The position numbers and the translations under genes were made by a program. This document shows positions 33,669 through 42,500 of a DNA stretch of 64,000 nt, one piece after another; the first letter of the stretch is position 1; each line of letters opens with the position of its first letter. Under the pieces are notes generated by a model. The model ran no database searches. It was not told where the DNA came from and saw nothing but the letters and a program-made list of their open reading frames with translations. Origin of the DNA: Fulvivirga ligni (GTDB lineage: Bacteria; Bacteroidota; Bacteroidia; Cytophagales; Cyclobacteriaceae); NCBI RefSeq assembly GCF_021389935.1, contig NZ_CP089979.1, positions 1,159,001 through 1,223,000 of the forward strand. Reading direction: 5' to 3'.

Positions 33669-34604
33669 ATGAAGAAAAGCATAAGCGTGATCATCTTTTT
33701 ATTATCTGTGTTTTCCACTGTTCTGGCCCAGACGCCAATTAATGGAACTAGTGATGTATATTACAATAATGGAAATCTTGGAATAGGAACTAGTGCTCCA
33801 GAGAAGAAATTACATATTCAGGGAGATGTTGTAATTGAGGGTACGAATAATCCTCGAATTTATACTGGCGTGGGTACGGATGAATTAAATCGATATATTC
33901 AATTTCAAAATTCACCTGAATACACCTCAGCTTCAGGTGTAAAGGCTGGTGGAATACTAATTTCTGATAGTTACAATTATGCAAACCCAGGAAAAAACGA
34001 TCTCATAGTTAAAGGTTATATTGGTGTCGGTACTGCAAGGCCACTTTCTAAATTAGATATCAGAGGTAATATTCTGTTAGATAACTCCGAGAGTCCTGTA
34101 ATCTACACTGGATCAGAAGATGCGGAACTAAATAGATTTCTTAAAATAATCAATTCCCCTGACTTCACATCGGCCTCAGGCCTTAAAGCTGGGGGAATGT
34201 TGGTGGCTGATCAATTCAGTTTTGCCAATCCAGGGAAAAACGATCTCATTGTAAAGGGTAAGGTGGGGATAGGTACAGCTGTTCCTGGCTCTTATAAGTT
34301 AGCCGTCGAGGGAAAGATAGGAGCCAGAGAGATCAATGTGCAGACAGGATCATGGGCAGATTATGTATTTGAAGAGGAATATTCTTTAACCCCACTTTCA
34401 GAACTCAAGAACTACATTCATATTAATAAACACCTTCCAGGTATCCCAACAAGCTCAGAGGTAGCAGCTAATGGTGTGGATTTAGGTGAAATGAATAAAA
34501 AGCTTTTAGAAAAAGTAGAAGAGTTAACGCTATATATAATTCAGCAGAGTGAAGAAATTAAAGAGTTGAAAAGTGAGGTTAAAGAAATGAGAAATGAGAA
34601 ATAA
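33669..34604 (+). CDS. Secreted fibre-like protein 1 (shared C-terminal module)
   Basis: A 311-aa exported protein: signal peptide 1-21 (ending VLAQ), then motifs of the form LGIGTSAPEKKLHIQG that are typical of phage-tail-fibre-like proteins of Bacteroidota. Residues about 55-117 and 138-203 are a tandem duplication (IYTG...ELNR...SP.(Y/F)TSASG.KAGG...ANPGKNDLIVKG). The C-terminal module (about 228-311) is shared with four other proteins here: DYVFEEEYSL, a helix, NKHLPGIP, then LGEMN and a coiled coil starting KKLLEKVEELTLY. That end probably trimerises the fibre; this is inference. No T9SS sorting domain is seen. Overlaps the next gene by 11 bp. Confidence 0.8.
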   Translation: MKKSISVIIFLLSVFSTVLAQTPINGTSDVYYNNGNLGIGTSAPEKKLHIQGDVVIEGTNNPRIYTGVGTDELNRYIQFQNSPEYTSASGVKAGGILISDSYNYANPGKNDLIVKGYIGVGTARPLSKLDIRGNILLDNSESPVIYTGSEDAELNRFLKIINSPDFTSASGLKAGGMLVADQFSFANPGKNDLIVKGKVGIGTAVPGSYKLAVEGKIGAREINVQTGSWADYVFEEEYSLTPLSELKNYIHINKHLPGIPTSSEVAANGVDLGEMNKKLLEKVEELTLYIIQQSEEIKELKSEVKEMRNEK

Positions 34605-35418
34605 ATTACTCTTGATTTTAGTGGCTCTTCCGTTTGTAATTAGAGCCCAAAATGTTCCATTAAACTCAGGGATAGGACTCAATGTAGGTTCAGATAATTT
34701 TAGCTATGCAGGCTATAATGTGGGTAATTACTCGATTGGGTGGTATTCTGATAGCTGGCATGCATCAGCACCTACGGGTTACATATCCGGTTATGGAGGT
34801 CTCAAATTTTTTACAGGAGGATCACCTAAAATGGTTATAATGAGAAACGGTGGTTTTGTAGGTATTGGTACTAATGCCCCTCAAGCAAAGCTTTCAGTTC
34901 AAAACTCACAGGAAAATGGTGATTTAATGGTGCTTGGTCTGGGAGACGTAAATCCGAAGAGGATCAGTTTAGGAGTAAATCAGTGGAGTGGAGTTTTATC
35001 TCTTTATAATTCTTCAAATAATCAAAAAGTCAAAATATCATCCGGTGGTGAGCACTCTTATTTTAATGCAGGATATGTAGGCATAGGAACAACTAGCCCA
35101 GATGAACTCCTTACCGTAAACGGCACCATCCATTCCAAAGAAGTGAAAGTAGATACGAATATTCCGGCGCCAGACTATGTCTTTGCACCAGAATATGGAC
35201 TTCCTACATTGTCATTTATAGAACAATATATTAAGGAAAACCAACATCTGCCGGAGGTGCCATCGGCGAAGGAAATGGAGGCCGAAGGAATAAATGTCGG
35301 TGAAATGAATATGCTGCTGCTTAAAAAGGTGGAGGAGCTAACGCTGCATATCATAGAGTTGAAGAAACAGAACGATCAACAAAACAAACTAATCCAAAAA
35401 CTACTACAAAAAGAATGA
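34594..35418 (+). CDS. Secreted fibre-like protein 2 (shared C-terminal module)
   Basis: A 274-aa protein with signal peptide 1-19 (ending VIRAQ), a Gly/Ser/Tyr-rich N-terminal half, two GIGT.(A/S)P motifs (VGIGTNAPQAKLSVQ near 90 and VGIGTTSPDELLTVNG near 162), and the shared C-terminal module from about 185 (KEVKVDTNIP, DYVFAPEYGLP, ENQHLPEVPSAKEME, VGEMNMLLLKKVEELTLHI). The gene starts inside the end of fibre gene 1 and its stop overlaps fibre gene 3 by 4 bp, so translation is probably coupled. DNA from 35101 to 35356 is collinear with 36198-36453 in fibre gene 3. Confidence 0.78.
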   Translation: MRNKLLLILVALPFVIRAQNVPLNSGIGLNVGSDNFSYAGYNVGNYSIGWYSDSWHASAPTGYISGYGGLKFFTGGSPKMVIMRNGGFVGIGTNAPQAKLSVQNSQENGDLMVLGLGDVNPKRISLGVNQWSGVLSLYNSSNNQKVKISSGGEHSYFNAGYVGIGTTSPDELLTVNGTIHSKEVKVDTNIPAPDYVFAPEYGLPTLSFIEQYIKENQHLPEVPSAKEMEAEGINVGEMNMLLLKKVEELTLHIIELKKQNDQQNKLIQKLLQKE

Positions 35419-36497
35419 AAAAGGTTTTACTACTCATTGTGCTTTCTGCATTTAGCTACCTAAATGTTATAGCTCAGGAATCTAATGCTCCTAATTTAAT
35501 AATGAATAGCTATATGGATATGTTGGGAGAATCCGATGTTCCGGTAGGCTATACTCCTTATGGAGGAACATTAAATATTAAGGCAGTTCATCCGTTCACC
35601 AAGGGTTTTGAAGGACCATATTTGCCTTCTGCACCTTCGAGTACCGCCTCAAGCCCGGATGCGGCCACTGAGAGCAAACCTTATTATTATGGTGTCTATA
35701 ACAAGGGCCCTAGAACTTTACGTGGTGGCTTAGCCGATGGCTGGCACTACTATGCAGGAGGGAAGATTTTGAAAATTACAGGTAATAATAGTGGTACCCA
35801 CGCCGCTGTCTATTTTCCCTTTGAAAAAAATCTATTAACTGCCAAAGTTAGGTTTAGAGCCTGGGTAAAAATAAGTCAAGGTACTTCTGTAAGTTTCGGA
35901 AGCGATGCTGGCTATAAGTTCAAGGAAACAGGCCTCACTATAACTAAACAAACGGCAAATGCCGCCACTGATGGATGGTATAGAATCGATGAAATTATCG
36001 ATGTGTCACAATTTACAAATCTTTATGGATTCTCTTTTTCTATGGGCGTGAAGGGATCTAATATAGAAGTTTATCTGGCTTTGCCTTATTTAACTAATGT
36101 TTACGAAGATGGGTGGATGCCTAGCCCATCGGATAACCTAGCTAGAAATGACTTTAACCTTGTAGGGAAGAAAGTGGGCATTGGCACTTTGCAACCCGAT
36201 GAAAAACTTACTGTAAATGGAGTGATCCATTCTAAAGAAGTAAAAGTAGATACAAATATTCCCGTTCCGGATTATGTGTTTGCCCCTGAATATAATTTAC
36301 CTACTCTATCTACCATTGAAAGATATATCCAGGAAAACCATCACTTGCCAGACATACCTGCCGCTAAAGAAATGGAAGCGGAAGGAATTAAAGTAGGTGA
36401 AATGAATATGCTTCTGCTTAAAAAAGTAGAGGAGTTAACGCTGCATATTATTGAATTAGAGAAACGAATTAAGGAATTAGAGAAGGATAACCAGTAA
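35415..36497 (+). CDS. Secreted fibre-like protein 3 with beta-sandwich-like N-terminal region
   Basis: A 360-aa protein with signal peptide 1-21 (ending NVIAQ). Residues about 25-235 look like a carbohydrate-binding-type beta sandwich (LIMNSYMDMLGESDVPVGY at the start, AKVRFRAWVKIS and WYRIDEIIDVS later), a pattern often seen in glycan-binding modules; this is inference from pattern. A VGIGTLQPDEKLTVNG linker leads to the shared C-terminal module (from about 272). It is the fibre protein nearest the YD-repeat gene, which starts 6 bp after its stop. Confidence 0.78.
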   Translation: MKKVLLLIVLSAFSYLNVIAQESNAPNLIMNSYMDMLGESDVPVGYTPYGGTLNIKAVHPFTKGFEGPYLPSAPSSTASSPDAATESKPYYYGVYNKGPRTLRGGLADGWHYYAGGKILKITGNNSGTHAAVYFPFEKNLLTAKVRFRAWVKISQGTSVSFGSDAGYKFKETGLTITKQTANAATDGWYRIDEIIDVSQFTNLYGFSFSMGVKGSNIEVYLALPYLTNVYEDGWMPSPSDNLARNDFNLVGKKVGIGTLQPDEKLTVNGVIHSKEVKVDTNIPVPDYVFAPEYNLPTLSTIERYIQENHHLPDIPAAKEMEAEGIKVGEMNMLLLKKVEELTLHIIELEKRIKELEKDNQ

Positions 36498-36503
36498 GTG
36501 ATA

Positions 36504-39500
36504 ATGAAAAATAAATACTTAATTATATTAGGAGCACTGTTAGCACTTAGTGCTTCTCTATTTGCTCAGACTAATGTCATTCCTCCTTCGCCAAATTCGG
36601 CTGCCGCTAATAATTTGTCCGGTATTAATGTTGGGGCATCAGGTGTAGGAGTAGTAGATGTTCCATTATATACTCTAAAGGGCAAAGACATATCCATTCC
36701 TATTTCTTTGCGGTATTCTACTTCAGGCATTAAAGTGCAAGATGTAGCTAGTTCAGTTGGTTTAGGATGGGCTTTAGATGCTGGAGGTAGCATTACTAGG
36801 GTGGTCAATGACGCTCCAGATGTTAGTTCGGATTATAATTTTATTGGGGAAGATGAAATCAATAAGGTGAACACAGGATATAATCATTTATATGATTCAG
36901 AACTTGATGTATTTATTTATTCTTTTTTAGGGAGAAGTGGGAAATTTTATTTAGATCCTGAAACTAATGTAGGGTATACACAACCATCAAGTGATTTAAT
37001 AATTGAATATATACCAGGTGGAGTTGTTCAGGGTGCTGAAGAGGCAGATGGCATTTGGAAAATTACTGATGAAAGTGGAAATATTTTCACTTTTAGTTAT
37101 GTGGAGAATACCTTATTCAGCCAAATGAATATGGAGTTATCATATGATGATGTGCCTTCCGATGGTGCCTATCAAGAGAAATACTCTTACACATCAAGTT
37201 GGAATCTATATACTATACAGAACCCTAATAGGATTGAATTGGCGAAGTTTATTTATACTAATCATGATATAGAATATAATTATTATTCAGAACAAGAGTT
37301 TACGAGTTGTGATGGATCGGGAACACCAAGGCATTTCTACACTAATAGTAAACTAAATGTTTCGCAAGGGTATATCAAATCTATTGAAACGTCTTTGGGA
37401 AAAGTTGATTTTTACTATCAATCGGGCAGAAGGGATTTGAAAGGAGGTTATTCTTTAGAAAGAGTGACCTTATCCAATGATAACTTGATAGGAAATTGTG
37501 TGCTAAATTATTCGTACCATAATTCAGTGCAAAAAGAATATTTCAGTTTAACAGCTAGATATCACCCTATAGAATGTAGAAATGATTACGACTGCAATAG
37601 ATTTATGTTACGCTCTATCATTAGAGATAATATTTTGTATAGGAGGTTTGAGTATCACAGTGAAGTTCCTCTTCCAAGTCGAGATGCTGTTCTTTACGAT
37701 CACTGGGGCTATTCTACATGGGATCCGAATCCTAGTTACCCAAGGTATTCTGATCGCAATGCAAGAGGCTGGAAGTCTTCCATTTATCCACATAGTGATA
37801 AAAGTCCAAATGAAGTTGGATCAACAGCGTGTGCTCTAAAGAGAATTATATACCCAACTGGGGGATATCAAAATCTGGAATATGAAGGTCATGATAATGT
37901 GGGTGGAATTAGGATAAAAAAAATTTTTTTGAGTGATGGACATAAAGAGTGGTTGGATAAAGAATTTACATATTCTGGTTTTCATGTAATTAATCAACCA
38001 ATTCATAATTATCAATATTATACTGGAGGTAATTGCAATGAAGTAAGGTCTTCTTCACCAATCAATGATATTATAGATTTGAATGGGGTGTCAATTATCT
38101 ATAATAAGATTGTAGAAATTAGTGCAGACGGTTCTAGTATTGAGCGCAATTACAATTATACACCTGACACTCCTCCTTCTGTAAATGCATACGTCTTCGA
38201 GTCAAAAGGTGACAAGTTTTATGACAGAGGGCCAATTGATTACAATAGAGTGCCATATGCAAAGAAAAACTCAAGAAGATATGCTAGTGGTAATCTAACT
38301 GATATAATATATAGAAACAGTAATAATAAAATGATTAAGAGTGTTCATTATAATTATGAATTCGGTTCTGAAAACTTCTCCAAAAGAAATCATCAAGTTC
38401 TTTATTCTATACCCTCTGATAATTCAGGGTTCGTTTATACTGTCAATTTTTATAATGTAGTATGTCAGTCAATTAAGATTAGTGATATTTCTGTGGTTGA
38501 ATATGATGAAAATCAGTCTGAGACAATGAGAACAAATACCTCACTAGAGTATGGTATAACCAATCACCCTTCGCTCATTACAAAGTTATTAACTACATTT
38601 TCAGATGGCACTAGATTTAAGCAAACGTTTAATTATATGACCGATTTTGAAATGTATAATCCAAGCCCCTTTTTGGATTTAAAGGTTAATGGATTGTTTA
38701 AAAAACTTAATACTCATAATATCGCAAGCCCATTCGAAACCATTTCATACATAGCAGAGCCTAATCAAGAATTTAAAGTTACATCAGGTAAGTTATTAGT
38801 TTATAAGTTTTACAATGATCAGGATAGATATTATCCCTATGAGAGCTATAATTTACGATTGGATGCGCCCATTCCTGAATCACAATTTATCAATTTATCA
38901 TTTGGGCAAACTAGTAACGAACTAAATTGGGATGATCATTATCATAAAGAATCTGAAGCCTCGTATGTTAATCAAAACATAAAAGAGGTAAAGAATTTAT
39001 ACGATGGCATGAGTTTTCAATATGAATGGCACTCGAATGGACTATTAAAGTCTGTTACTAAGGTTCGAGCCAATAATTATCAGAATTTTAAAACTAGTTA
39101 TAATTCCACCCCACTTATCGGCCTTAAACAGCTGACTGATATAAACCAGAAGTCATTTTATCTGGACTATGATGAAAGAAATCGACTGTCCTTGGAAAAG
39201 GATAATGCTGGTAATATTTTAGTCAAATATCAGTATGATCAAACTGAAATATGCGATTTCGAAATTTCAGCTAATTATTTAGGTAACAATAAAGTAGCAT
39301 TCAATGCTATGGGAAACTGCTATTCCGGAGGGACCTCATCATATTATTGGGATTTTGGTGATGGGAATGTTGTGAAGACTAATACTTTGAATGTAAGTCA
39401 TACATACACCGGATCGCCTTATGATAAATATAATGTGAAGTTGGTGGTTGAAAATGATAATTTTCCTACAGTTTATTTTTCTAAACAAATCTCTACACTT

Positions 39501-39512
39501 GGAAACCAATGA
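36504..39512 (+). CDS. YD-repeat/SpvB-like secreted protein with C-terminal PKD domain
   Basis: A 1002-aa exported protein. I choose the ATG at 36504 over a GTG two codons upstream, since the signal peptide MKNKYLIILGALL... (to about residue 22, LFAQ) starts there. Residues about 30-95 match the opening of SpvB/RHS-type proteins (PISLRYSTSGIKVQDVASSV, then GLGWALDAGGSI). A long YD-rich beta region follows, ending with LDYDERNRLSLEKDNAGN. Residues about 915-1000 form a PKD domain (YYWDFGDGNVV, then VSHTYTGSPYDKYNV). It lacks the RHS core cleavage motif, which is in the next gene. It may supply the N-terminal part of a two-chain RHS shell. The stop overlaps the RHS gene by 4 bp (ATGA). Confidence 0.8.
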   Translation: MKNKYLIILGALLALSASLFAQTNVIPPSPNSAAANNLSGINVGASGVGVVDVPLYTLKGKDISIPISLRYSTSGIKVQDVASSVGLGWALDAGGSITRVVNDAPDVSSDYNFIGEDEINKVNTGYNHLYDSELDVFIYSFLGRSGKFYLDPETNVGYTQPSSDLIIEYIPGGVVQGAEEADGIWKITDESGNIFTFSYVENTLFSQMNMELSYDDVPSDGAYQEKYSYTSSWNLYTIQNPNRIELAKFIYTNHDIEYNYYSEQEFTSCDGSGTPRHFYTNSKLNVSQGYIKSIETSLGKVDFYYQSGRRDLKGGYSLERVTLSNDNLIGNCVLNYSYHNSVQKEYFSLTARYHPIECRNDYDCNRFMLRSIIRDNILYRRFEYHSEVPLPSRDAVLYDHWGYSTWDPNPSYPRYSDRNARGWKSSIYPHSDKSPNEVGSTACALKRIIYPTGGYQNLEYEGHDNVGGIRIKKIFLSDGHKEWLDKEFTYSGFHVINQPIHNYQYYTGGNCNEVRSSSPINDIIDLNGVSIIYNKIVEISADGSSIERNYNYTPDTPPSVNAYVFESKGDKFYDRGPIDYNRVPYAKKNSRRYASGNLTDIIYRNSNNKMIKSVHYNYEFGSENFSKRNHQVLYSIPSDNSGFVYTVNFYNVVCQSIKISDISVVEYDENQSETMRTNTSLEYGITNHPSLITKLLTTFSDGTRFKQTFNYMTDFEMYNPSPFLDLKVNGLFKKLNTHNIASPFETISYIAEPNQEFKVTSGKLLVYKFYNDQDRYYPYESYNLRLDAPIPESQFINLSFGQTSNELNWDDHYHKESEASYVNQNIKEVKNLYDGMSFQYEWHSNGLLKSVTKVRANNYQNFKTSYNSTPLIGLKQLTDINQKSFYLDYDERNRLSLEKDNAGNILVKYQYDQTEICDFEISANYLGNNKVAFNAMGNCYSGGTSSYYWDFGDGNVVKTNTLNVSHTYTGSPYDKYNVKLVVENDNFPTVYFSKQISTLGNQ

Positions 39513-42500
39513 AAAAATTTACATTATTTATAACGCTCTTAATTTCTTTTTATTCCAGTGTTTTTGCACAAGATGAGGAGATTATTATCAATGAAGTTAA
39601 GTCTGAAGGGTATGAAGATAAATCATACTATGTGGTAGAGAGCCTTACTTTAAAAAACTTTTCTTTCAAAGCCACCTCCGGTTCAACTTTCTTTGCTAAA
39701 ACAATAGGAAGGATGGCTAATCATGAGGAAAAAAATGCCCTTCAGAAGGATATTATTACTGTAGAGGGAATAACATCTTCCAGTGTCGTTGATGCACTAG
39801 ACCATGATCAGAAAAATACGGTTATAAACTATTTTGATGGATTGGGAAGAAATGCTCAAAATGTACTTAAGCAAGGGGGGGCTAATGGATATGATGTTGT
39901 AACGCCGTTTGAATATGATAATAAGGGAAGAATAGTTAACTCTTATCTTTCACATGAGGCCCGGACTTCTACCGGGGATTATCATGATGATATAATTGGG
40001 GAACTTTTAAATCAATATAGTGGTGAAAAACCCTACACTACTATTACTTATGATGATTCACCTTTAGACAGAGTCAAAACCCTGACCGGCGTTGGTAAAG
40101 ATTGGTCTAATAACGGTAAGACTACAGACCTTAAAATTACATATAATTATGCATCTGAGGTGCGTAGATGGAAGGTAGTCGGCAATTTACCTCAGAGTAG
40201 TATGTATTACCCGGTTAATTCACTTATTGTTAAATCTGTTACTTCTGAAGATGGCATAGTGACCAAACAATATATCGATCCCCTAGGTAGAGTAGTACTA
40301 AATAGAGCGGATAGAATTTATGGTGATGGCCCTATAAGGCCGGTGGAGCATTATGATACTTATTATGTCTATGATGAATTGGGGCGTGTAAGATTTATAA
40401 TTCCTCCAATGCTACATCTGAATTACTCTCCATCCATTGATGATGTAAATAAATGGTGTTATCAGTATGAGTATGACAAATATGACAATGTGATAAAGAG
40501 CAAATCACCAGGCAGTGATGTGAGGCCGATGCTTTTTATATATGATAATTATCAACGATTAGTGTTAATGCAAGATGGTAATCAATGGGGTAATTCACAA
40601 TGGACGTTTTTTAAATATGATGATTTGAATAGGGCTATTGCAGTAGGAATATTTGAGACAAGTGCTTCTTATGAGTCATTAAAATCAAATATAAAAGGTA
40701 GTTCTAATCCACATCGATATGAACTAACTAATGTCAGCGATGTGGGTTACACACTCAATAGAACATTCCCTACGGATGTGGATGAAGATGACCTCTTATC
40801 TATTTCCTATTATGATACTTATGATGTGCTCTCAAATTCCGGGTGGGATGTTAACGCCAACTCTTATTCTCCAGTAACAGCAGAATTGAATGCTTCCGTC
40901 AATTATGCTGTTATGGGACAAGCTACTGCTAGTAAAACTAAAATACTCGGAACAGCAGAATGGCTACATTCAGTGATTTACTATGATGATGATTATCAAG
41001 CTATTCAATATATATCAGATAATCATTTGAATGGACTTGACCGTGTATCTACCCAATATGACTTTGAGGGAAAGATGATTAACATATCTTACAATCATTC
41101 TAGCAGTAATGAGCAGATGAGCACGGTAGAGTCTTTTGACTACGATCATGCAGGGAGGTTGCTTAAGATAACACACGGCATTAATAATCAAGATCCCATT
41201 GTGCTAGCCTCTTGCAGCTATAATGAGCGTGGTGAGGTTATCGAGAAAAACCTCTACTCAGCAGATGGTGGTGCCACTTATTTACAGTCCGAAGATTATA
41301 AATATAACATTAGAGGCTGGCTTACCCAGATAAATGATGTAGACCATTTATCTGATGAAAATGATCTTTTTGGGATGGAATTAGTCTATAACACATCTGA
41401 TAAATTGACGAGTGTAAATGGACAAAATTTAACGCCAAAATATGGAGGAAACATATCTGCAGTTCTTTGGCGTAGAAATGATGGTATCAACAACTCTGAA
41501 AAGCAAGCCTATAAATTTGAATATGATGAATTGAATAGGTTTTCATCGGCAGAATATGCTAAGGAGGGAAATAATTATACCTCTGATGGAGGGATGATTA
41601 ATGAGCAAGTGGAAGATTATGATATGAATGGTAATATAAAACGGTTAAGCAGAAATGATAAGATTAATAGCTCAATTACAGAGATTGATGATCTGACTCT
41701 AAGTCATAATGGAAATGCTCTAATAAAGGTGGAAGATGACGGCACAGAATTTGGCTATAATGAACATAATGTTTCCCTATCATCAGAATATACTTATGAT
41801 TACAATGGTAATCTTACTTCGGATCTTAATAATGAAATAGTTTCCGTCATCTATAACTATCTCGATCTTCCAGAGGAGATAGAGTTTTATAACGGTATTA
41901 CTATTACATATAGTTATGATGCTGCAGGCACTGTGCTTACCAAAGAAGTTACGAAAGGAACTCGGACTTTGGCTAGAACCGATTATTTAGGAGGTGTCCA
42001 ATATGAAAATGGTGAGCTAGCATTTATCAGCACCTCAGAGGGTAGAGCGATAAACAAGTCTGATAAATTTGAATATGAATACTTTATGACAGACCATTTA
42101 GGTAATACCAGATTAACCTATGGTATGCTCAGTGAGGTAAACGTATATAAGGCAACAATGGAGTCCGAACGGTCTGCCCAAGAAGTGTCGGAGTTTGTAA
42201 ACATTGACGAAGCACGACAACAAATGGTAAAAATGGGGGCCAATGGGGGCTTTATAAATACTACCCCTGCATCCAGTCAGATTCCTGTCCCTAAATATAT
42301 GGCTGCATTAGGAGGTAGCTTTTCACAATACGTAGGGCCTGGTCTACAGCTTGATGTATCACAAAATGAAAAAATTAAAATTTCAGTTAATGCATATTTG
42401 AATGGATCTGGCACCGATAATACTGTTCTGCCAAGTCTTGTGGCTGCTGTAACAAACTCTTTTCAAATTTTGGATGGAGGTGAAACTGAAATCATTTATA

